A DNA stretch of 64,000 bases. It comes from Malania oleifera. Its lineage: Eukaryota > Streptophyta > Magnoliopsida > Santalales > Ximeniaceae. The notes beneath the pieces are model-generated. The model was not told the origin of the DNA. It saw nothing but the letters and a program-made list of their open reading frames with translations, and did not search any database. The stretch's first letter is position 1, and every line of letters starts with the position of its first letter. The position numbers and the translations under genes are program-made. This document shows, in pieces, positions 23,101 to 38,100 of this stretch. Location of the stretch: positions 56,641,457 to 56,705,456 of the forward strand of contig NC_080420.1 in the NCBI RefSeq assembly GCF_029873635.1, written 5' to 3'.

Positions 23101-26100
23101 GAAGAAGAATAAACGATTAAGATTTCGGGCTATAGACCTATTAGCTTAGTTTCCAGTGTTTATAAAATCATCACTAAAGTGTTAGCTAATAGGCTGAACT
23201 AGGTGCTTGATAGGACTATTTCGAAGGCTTAGAGCGCTTTTGTACGGGGTAGGTAAATTGTGGATGCCATTTTGGTTGTGGAGGATATTTGGAGAAGGAA
23301 GAAGAACAGTATCATCTTTAAATTGAATTTTGAGAAAGCTTATGATAGAGTGAACTAGGAGTTCCTAAATAAGATCTTTGTGAAGAAGGGGTTTGGAGAG
23401 AGGTGGCGACATTGGATTAGAGGCTGTTTGCTTAATGTGAGCTTCTTAGTTTTATTAAATGGTCAGTTTAAATCTTGGATTTAGGCTACGGAAAGGATTA
23501 GGCAAGTAGACCCTCTTTTCCTGTTTTTGTTTGTTTTAGTGGCAGATTCTTTGAGCAGGATGGTGGATGGAGCAGTTCATAGAGGTTTAGTGAAAAGCGT
23601 GGAAGTGGGGAGAGAGAGGGTCAAGGTTTCGCACCTTCAGTTTGCTGATGATAATATCTTTTTTCTAGAGGATCATAAACCATCCTTTAAGAATATTCTG
23701 GGTCTCCTTCATGTTTTGGAAAAGGTTTTTGGGCTTAAGATTAATTTGGGTAAGAGCGGTATCGCGGCTATCAATATGGCTGTTGAGAATGTTAAGGAGC
23801 TTTCTATGGAGGTGGGGTGTAGTGTTTTGGATTGGCTGCTGTCCTATCTTGGGATTCCTTTTGGGGGTAACCCTAGAACTGCTGGTTTTTGGGACCCTGT
23901 CGTGGATAGGGTTTTTAAGAGATTGGATGGGTGGAAAGGTGCCTTTTTTTTTCCCCCACTCTTGAGGGTAGAGTTACTCTTATCTAGCCCTGTCTTTCTA
24001 GTATCCCTTTATATTTTCTCTCGATTTTTAAGATTCTGGCGGGGATTGCTAATAAGATCGAGAAGATTATGTGGTATTTTTTGTGGTCGGGGGTAGGGGT
24101 AGTATGGATCATTTGGTTAGTTGGGGTGTGGTGGGTAGGTTTAAACAGGAGGGTGGTTTGGGTATTGGAAATCTTGTGTCTAAAAACACAACTCTTTTGG
24201 CTAAATGGCTTTGGCAGTTTGTGCTAGAGAATTCCTCTTGATGGCATTTGGTTGTTATAAGTATGGGTCAGATGAGAATGGGTGGGATACTAATTTGACA
24301 TTTAGATGTTCTTTGGGGAGTCTGTGGAAAGCTGTCTCTCAGAGTTATTCCCTCATCATTCCCATATTAAATTCCTGATGGGTAGAGGTAGCAATATCTG
24401 GTTTCGGAAAGATCCTGGGTTGGGGAATGTTGTTTTGTCCACCTCTTTTCCACGCCTTTTTCGCCTAAGCTCTGGGCAGGATGAGTCCATTTCTTCTATT
24501 GTTGTTGGTTCGGGTGGTCCTTTGCCTTCTTGGGATTTCCAATTCCACAGATCGTTAAATGATAGGGAGATGGAAGAGTTATCCTTTTTGCTAGTCTTGT
24601 TGAATAACTGCTGTTTTTCTTTAGAGGAGGATAGGCAATCTTGGTCTCTGGATCCTTTTGAGGGTTTATTTGTGTAAATCTTTTTGTGATTTTTTGAAAA
24701 AGTCAAAATTTTCTTTTCCGCTTTATTGTTCCATTTGGAAGGCCAAAGTCCCCTTTAAAATTAAAACTTTTATCTGGTTGGATGCGCTTGATAGAATTAA
24801 TAGCAATTAAAACTTTGAAGGCTATATCTCCAGACATATGTTCTCTGCTTTGATGGCTCAGAATTATCATTGCATCTGTTCATTCATTATGACTGTGTGG
24901 AGTGTTTGGAATAGGCTATTTGGTATTTTAGGCGAATATTGGGTGGGTTCTAAAACAGTGGAGCGTTTTTTAGCAGTGACTTTTGCTGGATTTGGTAGGA
25001 AAAAGGAAAGGGCAGCACTTCAGAAATGTGTGTGTGTGTGTGTTTTTTTTTTTTTTTGGCAGTTTTTTTGGGGATTGTGGATGGAGTGTAATGCGTACAT
25101 TTTTCTAGGGAAGAAGTCGGCTCAGGTGCTGGTTTGGTGGAAGATACATTATTTGGCTTCTTTTGGTGTGTGGGGCAAGGGATTTTTAAGGGGGTGAGCT
25201 TTTCTGGTATTCAGCACGATTGGCTGTGTTGGAGTGCTAGTTTGTGATGGTTTTTTCTCTTTTGTTCTTTAGTCTGTAGGTTTTCCTTTATGTTTTTTTC
25301 TGAATTTTCCAGACTTTGTTACGGAGATTTGTTATTCTCCTAGGTGTATATTCTTATTCTATTAATGATTTCTTCTTTAATTATATATTAAAAAAAGGAT
25401 ATGCATGCAAACTGATTTTTTAAATTGTTGATAAACACCAAAAGTTAAGTTTTTTAATTATTTTTTCTCGATTCCTTCCCTTAAACAACATAAAGTTCAT
25501 TTTCTTTGATTATTTTTCCTTGACTCATTCCCTTACTTTTTATTGTTTAAAGAAAGTGACAAAGCGTACACATGGAACATGCTTTTTTTTTTTTATTGTC
25601 AAAATTTAAATGCAGTTTACTATTTTGGGCGTTGTTTGTGCATCAATATATGCTTGTTATATGGAATCGATGATGGAAATTTGTAATGAATCTTAAGATT
25701 CAATTCAATTATTGATTCTTGATTCCTGGAATTGGAATTTCAATTCAGATTTCGAATCTCTATTTGCAACTATGCCCATAATTCCATCTAAGCAACCATA
25801 GCTAACCAAATCATGTGGCAGTCCAATTTCAACACTAGAAGCCTTTTTTTTCTTCCAACTGCGTCTCCAACCAGCTCATTGGCTGTCAACACTGCCTCTA
25901 AAATCTGCCTATCACCAACGAAAACACTCTGATCGTGGGAAATGGTGTCCATCATGACTGCAGCCAAAATTAGATAAAATTTTAGTCAAGATCTTATAAA
26001 CACTTGTCACTAGGCTGATTGGTTTGAATTCTTTTTAACAAGTAGTAAGATCCATGTGTTAGTGATAATTTTTTTCTCTGAATGCTGCATTCAGATTTCG

Positions 26101-29100
26101 AAGTTCTGATTCCAGCTTAGGCACGGGCTATTGGAATAGAAACTTTATCAAATGCATATGGTTTCTAATGATTTTGTTGTTTACTTTCTTTGTTTGGAGT
26201 GTGGAAACATTGTATACCATCAAACTAAAGCTAAGTTTGAGAGAGTGCTTTCTTACTTACTTAATAATGGCAAGTGTTGCTAGACTATTGCTTTTGAAGG
26301 CATTTTTTGTGGCACAGATTTAATAAAATCTAAGCTTTTTTTATTTGATTTCATAGGAAAAGAAAATTTATTAATATAAGAAAGAATGTACTAGGAGGAT
26401 AAAAAATCGTCCTAATCAAAACATTAAAACTAAAAGAGAAACTACTGTAATAAAAAAGAAGAAAAATGACAACAGCATTGACTTGGCAAAGCCAACCAAT
26501 CACTCTGGATATCAGAGAATTCAAATTATCAAAGCAACCTGGCTAATAAACCACAATGAAGCAAAAACAACATTCCAATCCAAATCAAATCAATAAGAAA
26601 AATCTGATCTTGGAATATATGAGATTCCTCTCCAGAAGCCCCCGCAATTTATACATAACTGCATACCAGCATAATGCCTGTGCATGGTGCATCCTTCTGT
26701 CTCCCAGACCCTCTAAAAGCCATCAACAATAACTCCTCCAAGGAGCTAGGACATACCCAACGCTCACTCAACAAACCAAGTTGTTGCACTGTCTAAGCCA
26801 TAGGGTAATGAAGGAATATGAGCATGTGTCTTAGCACTAGCCTAACACAAGACATGCATCAGGAAACAAAGCATGCCCCAGATTGTTGGTGTTAACTCTG
26901 TGCATTTTATTAGCTCAAGGCAGTAGTTTTACCAGTAATGGTCTTGAAGGGGTTTGTCATCATCTGGTTTGTTTGGGATTAGTTATCTTTTGGCTTGACT
27001 ATCAAATCATTTTTGGGTTCTTGTAAGTTGTGCCTACTACTTGATTTCACTAGGGAAGCAACATTGCACTTTTAAGTTTAGTTTTTGAAGGGTCTTAATC
27101 TTATCCAAGTTTTTGCTATCTTCTAGTTTGTTTAGGAATTATTATCTTTTAGCTTGACTATAAAATCTACTATAGGTTCATTAGTTGCTTTTTCTACTTC
27201 AACAGGGGAGCGACATTGTGCTTTTAGGTTAATGTCTTACTTAGGGCTTGTTTGTGTGTACTTAATAGCCTCTAAATAGAGGTTGGGCTTTAAACGGTTC
27301 AAAAATAGGTGAACCGGATGTGTTTGTTTACCACTCTTAATAGCCTCCTAATACATCTAGTTCGGTTAGTGAATGTCACCTTGCTGGTTTGGTCAAATCA
27401 TTTCCTGAACGCCTTCTTGACAAATTTACCCCTAATGGAATACAACTTCATCACTCCCTCTTTCAGACCCACGAACAGATTCACGATTCAAAGATTCATC
27501 TCTCTCCTCTGTCCCCAGAACAAACTCCTCTCCCCTCTTCTCCATCAACGGCCAATAGGACTTGCTCAATTTGGCAAAATCACATTCCAGATCAAAATCT
27601 TAACCCAGATTTGGCTATAGGGGCTCTGGTTGTGTTTGGGAAATAGAGGGCCAGAAGATAGGGAGGAAAAGGGAATGAAGGAAGAGGAGGAGAAGGTCTG
27701 TTCGAAAGAATGGAGATGGGGGCCACAATGGAGGTCTCTCTTTGATAATGTTTGCCTTCAGTGGCAACACCACATTTTGGATGACTATGGCGTGAATGAT
27801 TTTTTTGGTCCTGTTTTATTTTTATTTTTAATATTTTTTATTCCAATATTTGATTTATTTATTTTATTATCTTTAAATTTAATTCTTGTCATTCTAAAAG
27901 GTTAAAATGGGAAAACACACATTTTCAGAGGCTAGTTACCAAATAATGAAAATAATTCTGCACCCACCTTCAAAAATTAGTTCTAATTATATTCAGAACC
28001 TGGTTCCATAGTTAGAATCTTACGATTCACTATTTGATTCATACAATGCATATCAGTTCCACACCAAATCGATTTGAATCTTACTAGCGAATCTAAAATC
28101 AACTGAATCACTGCCAAATCTATCGATACATTTTGTGAATCTGGTGAATCAATTCATATCTATCGTTTTGCACGATTCTAGACCTATCTTATTCCTGACA
28201 AGCCCAACTAGTTTAAAACCCCATTTATTTTATTTTTATTTTTAAACATGATTAGCTTCCATTCATCTATGTCAGTTTTTTGTGCTGAAAAAGAGGAGAA
28301 AATAGAACTTTAGGTCTTATGTTGCTTTCACAAAACCATTCTTCACTCTTGGGGTATAGTGCTTTGTCATTGAGAAGAAGGGATAGAACACACATCGGTT
28401 AAGGTGTTACTCACGATTTGTTATGTTATTAAGATTCAAAAGTCGTGCTTTTTTTTAGTATTTTGTTCATTATTATCATTTTCAATGTTAATTATTTTTT
28501 TCTTTGAAATCAAGAAAGAATATGCATGAAATGTTTTTTTTTTTTAAATTGTTGATAAACACCAAAAGTTCAGTTTTTAAATTATTTTTTCTCGAATCCT
28601 TCCCCTAAACAGAAATATGTTCATTTTTTAATTAATATTTTTTGACTCATTCCCTTACTTTTTATTTGTTCAGGGAAAACATACACATGAAATGTGAATT
28701 TTTATTGCCAAAATGTAAATGTATTGTGCCATTTTGCTTCTTGTTTATATATCAATATATGCATGTCATTTGGAATTGATTTTGGAAAATTGTACTAAGT
28801 CTTACATTTTGATATGATTCTCAATTCAAAATTCGCAAAATTGGAATTTCGATTCAAGATTCAAATCTCGATTTGACAACTATGCCCAGTTCACAAATTC
28901 AAAACTATATTTAGCATTGAGAGTGCTTAATGCTTAATTTTATCAAAAGCCCCCTTAGTATTAAACTTGGTTTTTGATTTCAATATTTGTCCTTTGCGAA
29001 ACATGCAAGGCATTTTTTTTATGCTTAATGTTGTTTGTTTGGAAAATTTATTATGTAGGATAAGATATAGTTTGAGCTTTGAAAAATAAATTATATAAAC

Positions 29101-32100
29101 ATAAAGAGTAGTTTGGACCCAAGGTGTAATTTTGGGAAGTATGGGGATAATTGAAGATAGTAAGCCTCTTTTTATTGGGATTCTATAGCTGAAGGGAGTG
29201 TAGTTGGGTGGGATGAATGTGACTGGCTAGAAAACATTAGAAGGAATTTTGAATAGGATTGGGTTCCACTGTTACATAGTTGGTTTAGTCTATTTTATCT
29301 TGATTTTGAGAAGGAAGAGGTGAAATTCTTCATGACTTTCATGTCAATTAAAAATAGAGATGGCATCATCAGTTTATATTTGACAGAAGTAGGGTTGCAA
29401 ATGAACCAAGCCACTCATGAGCGGCTTGGAAGCTCGGCTCGGTAAAAGCTCGTACGAGCTCATTTATTATCTTACTGAGCAATTCCTGAGTCCAATTTTT
29501 AGGCTTGTTTACTAAATGAGCCGAGCCTGAGCAAAGACGGGCTCGACTTGTGAATAGCTCGACTAGGCTCGGTAATGGGCCTGATTTCAATTTTTAGCTC
29601 ATTAATTTTTCAGTTATTTATTTATTTATATTATTAATTTAGTCATTGCATCATTCCCAAATCAACAATAATTTGTCTACATTATATTAATAAATTTTAA
29701 TATTTTTTTAATCTATAATTGCCCTTTTATATTGAATTTTTACATTATTAAATTTTCAACTATCAGTAGAACTGAAATTTCAAATGAGTAGAGCAGACAA
29801 GAATGTGGTAGGAGGGGGGGATTCAGATTTTATAGAGATGGGGAGGCTCTCGCCACTTAAGAAATTTCAATGTGGGACATTGAGACTAGTTCCTTAAGCA
29901 GGTTGCAACTTGCAAGTGCTCTCCCGTCCCCATCCATTCCTTGTCCAACATCAGAAAGCCCATGAAGTTATCAGGCTCTCTTTTGCTTATAAATGCAGCC
30001 TTCTCCACTTCATTCCCCTTTCCCTTGGCTGAGCTTGCACTTGCACTTGCACATGCTCCTGGCCCATACAGAGGAGTCCTGATTTCTAAATAAGAAATTT
30101 TTGACTTTGGGGAAAAAACGAGCCGAGCCTGAGCCTGAGCCAAGCTTAAGCTATCATATTGGCTCTGAATTGAGCCTGAGCATAACTTTTAAAGTTTGTA
30201 CCAAACCAAGCCCGAGCCCGAGCTGACTTCTTATTTTAAACCGAGCCTGAACATGCTGAAGCTCGGCTTATTTGCAACCCTAGATAGAAGTAAAGAACAA
30301 AGAGGAAATTGTGTAATAAATTTCCATTCTCTCATGGGCAACCCTGGCACCATTATTAGCATCCTAAATTTCCCTTAGAGGTTAAATAATTCGTTGTGCT
30401 TAATAGAGTTAACATGAATAATCTGTTGTAGACTAGGTGGCCTTTGAAGGCATTTCCCAGACCCAGATATATGTACTATATGCCTTGATAGTTCTGAGTC
30501 TAGTTCCTTTTTTCTTTTGCACTGTACATCTGCTTTGGGGTGCATAGAATGGATTGTTTGGCTTGCAAGGTGATAATTGGTTTTGTCATGAATTGGTGGA
30601 AGGCTTTCTGTCTATTTCCTTCTGCGGCTTTGGAAGGAGTTAAGATTCAAGTAGATTGTGGAGATGTGCAGTTGTTTTTTTTGGCAGTTTTGTGGGGTTT
30701 ATGGCGGGAAAAAAATGCGTGTATTTTCATTGAAAAGAAGATATCTTTATCATTACTTTGGGATAAGATCAAATTTATGGCTTCTCTTTGAGCTTTTGCA
30801 GCTGGATGTTTTAATGGAGCATGCTTTTTGGTTTTTGAGCCAGATTGACTGGCTTTGATATTACGATTTTGTTCTTTTTGTTTTGTATTTCATATTAGGA
30901 GAGTCTCTTATCCTCCAGTTTGTATCTTCACTTTATAGTTAATAAATTCTCTTATTTTCTTACAAAAAAATTTACCTTTGATCACCTTTTTGCCAAAGGA
31001 AGTAAAATTCCAAAAGGAAACATCACTGGTCCACAACCACCATCACAAGTGATCTGTAATTCTGTATGCACTAAATTGCCAAGACCCAACTCTCTGAGCT
31101 CTAGACCCGGTAAGTGCTAACAATCTCCTAAATCGCTCAATGATCCTTCTTCTCCTTGGCATTAGACCAATGAAATTCTCTCATCACTCTATCTTAGTTG
31201 TGACCGAACTGGATTGTAGCCAAAAAAAAATGAAGGGAATAGACGTACGAAATGCGTGACCCGAAGAAAAAAGAGTTCTTCCAATTGTCATGGTTCTTAG
31301 AAACCATAGAAATGATGGGATCCCAAAAAAGTAACGTAATGAAGATTACAATCCCAAGGAACTTCCAGTCAGTTGGGGGTCACGGTCAAAACCTACAACT
31401 TGCTAAAGAAGCAAAATCTGAAATCATAACTAGGCTTTGATTAGGTAGCAAGACAACTTATACCATATTTGTCCTTAACTCTGAAACTCTCTCTTTGCCT
31501 GTTACAAGGTAAGCACTAAGAACACCACAAGGAGATTCCTTATCATTAGATAAAAAGAAGATGGAGTGAACTATAAATGAGAACCATGATATCATCTTTA
31601 CCCATAGTAGAGTCCTGACCCTGAACAAAATTCAAAAACCTCTATCAGCAGCCTTACCAACCTACCATCTTGCCTAAAACATTTGCCATGAGAGTAAATA
31701 AAGGAGATAATGGATCTCCCTTCTGCAACCCTTGGAAGCTTAGGAGTTAGAACAAACCTAGAGTCCCCTGTTAATAACAACAACTGTAGCGGAAGACAGA
31801 TGACCCCGAATCCAAAATTTCCATCTAGGAGTGAAACCTTTCACACCATTGGCCTGAACAAAAAAACTCTGAACTCACCCAATCATCATTTTCTCAAAAT
31901 TCTACTCAAAAACAATTTCTTTCCTGTTCCTTCTTCTAGCATTCTCTTTGGCCTCATTAGCCTCCAAGAAAACATCCAAAATTTTCTGACACAAATGCAC
32001 TTTTTGATTATCCCCTCAAAACCTCACTCAGCTATCAGCAAGCACTGTCACAATAATTTTTTCTAAACAGAAATCAAGCTAAAAGGCCTAAAATTCTTTA

Positions 32101-35100
32101 CGTTTATAGAATAGGCCTTGTGAGGCATTAAAGTGATGAAAGTCGAATTGATGCTCTTACCAATCACCCCATTTATAGAAAAATCCTGAAAAACCTTCAT
32201 TGAGTCAACCATCACCACCAATCCTCTAAAATCATATTGATATTTTAAAAAGTATTATGATATTGAAATTGTAAGAACTTATATCTTCAAAATCCCCACT
32301 CCCCCATTTAGCCAAAAAAGCTGAGTCTTCCTCTCTATTCCTCATGATTTTTCCTTACCCATCTCCCTAAATTTTGTTAAAATGCTCAATCTAAGCTTGT
32401 GGTTTCAATATCTTTCCATTTTCATTTTAATTTTTTTTTTCATGCTCAAATTCTCTATGATTATCTACTGAATTCCAAACTTCTCATTTTTTTTCTTCCT
32501 TCTCTCAAGTTCTCATTGTTGCTTGTATAATCTAGATATTAAGACTAGTTGACTAAAGTTGGATGAGGGAAAGCAAGGTTTTAAATAGCGGTTGCAACTC
32601 TTGCAACTCTGTTATGTAATGGTTTTTTGGGTTCTTGATACTGGTGGGAAGAAAAATCACGACCGCAGCAGCCATTACAGGCTGCTATCATCACATAACG
32701 GTCTGCTATAGCCATTACGTAACCGCTACAGGAATGTTACGGCAAAAAAAAAATGTATTTAAAAATTATTCTTTGCCCTCCTCCATCCATGACAAGTTAT
32801 GCTAAAAGAGAGAGATTATAATGCGGATGATAATGATACAAAAGTTATTATTATTTTTTTAATATTCATCGTAGATGCATTAATTAGTACGAACAATATT
32901 TTGTAAAAAATATTTATTTTGATAATATTAAAAATTGATATTTCTTTTCGATATTTTCAACTTCAACCTTCTTTTCTTTTCTAGTTTTTTCCCTCTTGTT
33001 AAAGTTGTTGGTACTTTATTTATTTAATGATGAATTTTATGATTGTGTATTATTTTTATAAAGCTTAGATTATAGTTATACAATATAAATTTTTGGTCTA
33101 AATTTATAAGATTTTAATTATTTTAACAAATAAAATAATAGAACTTGTTTAATTAATTGTATTATTTGTATGTCTTATGTGGCTAATGGATCAGTGGAGT
33201 GTATAATGGATTTTTGTTTTTTTAATTAATTTATCAAACATATGATTAATGAAAAAGTGAAAAAATATATATAATTTTTCTTTCAATAGCTGTTTAAAAC
33301 AAGTCTAAAGTTTGTTGCCCTTACTAAACAATGTTAGTAAGTTGAATAAAGTGGTGGATGCCTATTTGAAGGAGGGAAAAAGGGGAATAGTGTGCAAACT
33401 ATATATGGAGAAAGCATTTGATCATGTCAACCGGAATTTCCTTCTTTATCTCTTCAGGAAAATGGGCTTTGGTGAGCTTTGGTGGAGTTGGATTGCTCAA
33501 TGTATCAAAACCCCAAGCTTCTCAGTGCTCATTAATGGTTGCCCTTTTGATTTCTTTTGCTCCTCGAGAGGCTTGAGACAAAGAGATCCCTTGTCCCCTT
33601 TTCTATTTATTTTGGTCATGGAGGTGCTTAGCATCATGCTGATGAAAGCTACTGGGAGAGGGATCTTTAGAGGTCTGAAGGTGGGCAAAAATGGAAGAAT
33701 TACTAAATTTCTCATCTTCTTTTCGCAGATGATACTATTATTCTTGGTGAAGGTGATCCCCTTCATATCCTTAACCTCCGATGTATTTTGTTAGGGTTTG
33801 AGGCTGTCTCAGGCTTAAAAGTGAACCTTGGCAAAAGTGAGCTTATTCTAATGGGGGAGAACATGTGGGGGACTTTTCTTGCTGGTCTCTTGGGTTGTAA
33901 GATGGGAACCTTTCCCATTAATTACTTCAGTCTCCTCTCAGAGCCAAATTTAAAGATAAAGGAGTCTGGGACCCTATAATTGAAAAGTTTAAAAGGAGAC
34001 TGGTAGGATGGAAAATAAATTTCTTATAAAAAAGAGGTAGACTCACTCTTATCAAAAGCACTTTGACAAATCTTCCAATTTATTTCCGATCTCTGCTTCC
34101 CTTACCAGCCTTAGTTGCTAGGAGATTGGAGGGAATTCAGAGAAGATTTCTTTGGGGAAGCTTAGGGGAGGAGTTTAAAAACCACCTTGTTAGATGGGGA
34201 GTGGTCAAACAACCCACTTGTTTAGTAGGTCTGGGGTTGAAATCCCTTCTCACTTTCAATAAAGCTCTCCTTGGGAAGTGGTTATGGAGGTTTGTGAAGG
34301 AGAAAGACCACCTTTGATGGAATATTATTATTTCTAAATATGGGCTAGAGCACAATGATTGGACAATGCACAATGGAAGAGGTCCCTATGGAGTGGGTGT
34401 TTGGAAATTCATCAGGAAAGGATGGGATGAATTTTTTTTTTTTAATTTGTGGCATTTCAAGTGGGGAATGGGGCGAATGTGTATTTTTGGCATGATGTGT
34501 GGCATGAGACCTGTAATCTTGGAGTTGCATTTCCTTCCATTTACAACTTGGCTTGAAATAAAAATGCCCTTATCAGTCATCATCTCCAAATCACTGATCA
34601 GGGGATTTTCTGGGACATTCCTTTTACAAGTAATGTGGCAGATTGGGAACTTCACACTATGAATTCTACAGATTTCTATGCAATTTCCATCACCAAAACA
34701 TCCCCAATGAGCCAAAATGGTCTTTGGCTTAATGGCATTTTCTCTGTTAAATCTTTTTATAAGAAGCTCTCACCGTTGGGAACAAATTGCAATAACTCCC
34801 CTTGGATTCACATTTGGAGGACAGCTGCTCCTTTAAAGGTTGCCTTTTTTTCTTGGGAGTCCGTACATGGAAATATTTTAACCTTCGACAATCTGCAGAA
34901 AAGAGGCCTTACAGTCATGAATCAGTGTTTTCTCTGTATGGTTGACGCAGAATCAGTCAACCACATTCTTCTCCACTGCCCCTGGGCAAGGAACATGTGG
35001 AATTTGCCTCTTTCCTTGACTGGGCAACAGTGGGTTATGGAAAATTCAGTTGGAGGGGAGATTTGGGCTTGGAAAGGCGTCAGAGCCACAAAGGAGAAGC

Positions 35101-38100
35101 TAAAGGCTTGAACCTCATCCCTCTTGCCAGATTTTGGTGGGGTTGGAAAGAAAGAAATAAGAGAGCCTTCAAAGATTCATCTACTCCGCTTCAGACCTGC
35201 AAAGCCCAATGGATTACTGATATCTCCAGACTCCAGCTGGCTTAGTGGGAACGTGTTAATGATCATTTTGTAATCCTTGATGTTTGCGACACTCTACAGG
35301 GTGGTTGATGTTTTGTACCATGGGTTGGCATCCCTTTGAAGCCGTAAGATAAAAATATATTTTCTCTTTTCTGATAAAAAAAAGTAAGCTGAGTAGAGGA
35401 TCCAAACTACACAAACTCTTTTTAATCAGAATGAAGAGCTTGAGACATGCAAATATACCAATATGCATGAGAGCTGCGCGCTTGAAAACAATTCACGCCC
35501 ATTACACCCATTTCCCATTACGTCAAATCAGCTGCTCTCACTTCCCACTACACCCATTACTGCTACATTATGCTACTCACTATCCCTGTTTAAAACCATG
35601 AGGGAAAGAAATCTGAGAGATTGGAACAGGAAGTGGATTATTCAAGTGTTGAAATGCCTCTAAAGAGAATGTTTTTAGTCTATGCGAAATGTTCATTATT
35701 TTGTAAATAGTATGAGTTGAGTTTTAATTGTTGATAAGCTTTAATTGTGTCATGAGAGAAAGAAATCTGAGAGATTGAGGCAGGAAATGGATTTGTTGAG
35801 CGTTGAATGTTTTTAGTCCATGTAAAATGTTTATTATTATTTTTTAATTGAATGAGCTGAGTTTTGTAAGCTTTAATTATGTATCACATACATTTATATT
35901 TAATATATTTCTTAGAAATTAGAATGAGAAAATTACACTATTAAGCTTTCTTCCCACTAGATGAATATGCTGGATTGGCCCTTGTAAGTATCCCCTAATT
36001 TCCCATCCAAAAAATAATACCCTCACTACCCTATACTTCATCCCTGAAGTGCATAGTAAACTAGTGATTTTGATGTTATATGCTTGATGAGTACTATTTA
36101 TCTTTCTGGTGATATCTCTTTCTATGTGTATTTTTTATCTTTGTATGCTAACTCATTTTTTGCTCTTAACATTCTCTTCTTGATTAGGGATGGCCAATGC
36201 CCTGAATATAGTGGGGATGAACAAGCCATATGTGCTGTTGGCCTTGCCAAATCTAAACCTGGCGTTTTTGTTGAGGCTATCCAATATCTTTTAGTCTTAG
36301 CAACTTCTTGTGAGGTAGTGGCACTTCCATAGCCTTCTCTCTCTCTCTCTTTCTCTCTCTCTCTCAAGATTCCCTTTCAAAATTTGTCTTTTTTATACGC
36401 ATTCTGATTTAGGAGTCCAATATTATGTTCTTATATATATATATATTGATAGAAAAATAAGATACATTAAATTTCCGAGCATTATATGGGAAAAACTGTG
36501 AGAAGTTTGTGGGTTTTGATTCCTCTAGGTGGATACACAGGCAACTTTGGAGTTCTGCATATGGGGCTGAGATGTTATAAATCTCATGGTTATGCAACCT
36601 TGTTGCAACATATTTTCTTATATATGGTTTAATTTCATTTATTTTTTTTACTGTTTGCCAAATTGAACCTTGACATAGAAGAAACACATGCTTAAAGATT
36701 TTGAACCAAATACTCTCAAGTGGATTAATTCTTGGGCTTCTTGTTACTGTTTCTTTTTAATGAAATCACTATGGAGTAATTTTAGATTTGAAAGTTGAAA
36801 TTAATGGATATGCATTAAAGTTGAATGAAAATTTTTTATATATGGTTCTGTAAAATGATTCTTTTTGAGCTTTTCCTGCCATATCAGTAGTGACTAACTT
36901 ACCACTTAAGATTGGTTGTAGTGCAGTCTTCTTGTTTAGGAGTTCCATTTTTCATGGAATCACTGCAGAGTAATTTTAATGCATGTAATTGAAGTTGAAA
37001 TTATTGGATATGCATTGAAGTTGAAAGGAAAATTTTTATATATGGTCTTGCAGAACTGAGGCCCTGTTCACTTGTGGTAAATAGTTCTGTTTCCCATTTC
37101 CAGTTTTCCAATGAATTACGAAAATGCCACCTCGTTTTCCAGTTTTCCATTATTTTTTGTAAAAAAAAGTAGAAAATAAAGAATTTGTTTAGTTGTGGAA
37201 AGCAATTTTCATTTATTCATTTCTTGATTTCTGATAATTACAACAATATCACCTTGTTTTTCAAGTTCTCAAAATTTATAAGGAAATTAGAAATCTAAAA
37301 AACAATGAAAATATGTTTTCCAACGTCTTATACAAGTTTAGGAAATTGGAAAAAAGGTGGCATTTTTTTTGAATTATTTGAAAAATTGGAAGTGAAAAAT
37401 AAAACTATTTTCCACTAGTGAAAAGTGCCATTTTTTTTTCCAGCTTGATACATGTTGGAAAACTGAAAAATAAGCCGCCATTTTTTGTAAATTTTGCAAA
37501 ACTGAAAATGGAAAATTAAAACTGTTTTCCACAACTACAGATGGATGGTCAGTGGGAGTTAGTGAATCTGCAGTGTTCAGTGCATTCTGCTGAAAGGGTA
37601 TCTTAACTAGATTTAAAAAAAAAAATATTATATGTTTTTATTTTGTTGTTCTTGTTTTTTCCCCCCCTTGAGGATTTCTTCTCTTTTAGGTTTTAATCTC
37701 TTTTCCTTTCTCAATACATTTTTTAGTTATCTAAAAAATAATTGTTTTGGTTGTCTAAGAAGGTTGGGTTGTAGAATTGCAGTTAGAAACTTAAGGCAGC
37801 TTGCAAAGGGTTGATTTAAGGAGCTCAGATGGGATTAGGGCTTGTTTTAGTGGTTCTGGGATGGCAATTTGGGTGATAGAGGCTGTGTTAAATATGGCTA
37901 AGGTTTAGGTTTCTGATGGGTTCAAATGGGGGTTTCAATGGAATGAGGATTAGTTTTGATTCATCTAGTATGGGCTTCAATCAGGTTATGAGATGGTGAT
38001 TTGAGATTTTGGTTCTGTGGTGGGGTTGGTAAGGGTTTGTAGATTTAATTTACAGTGGGAGTCTTTATTTTGTTTGAAGGTGTGAGATCTAAGATGGAGA

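Larger units (their letters stand above)
18853..36187 (+). other. NUP155: NUP155 intron 2 (17,335 bp)
   Basis: GTGAGA … GATTAG. Bounded by exon 2 and exon 3, whose joined frame restores [10 protein letters not shown]. It is filled with LINE and hAT-type fragments listed separately. From 18853 to about 20085 I see no element with ends; 19796-19990 repeats GGTTTGG/CCAAAC words and may be an old small repeat. Confidence 0.92.

Noticed and set aside
27309..27905. Reading frames in the possible DNA element of intron 2
   Set aside because: No conserved domain; frames overlap one another on the same strand.
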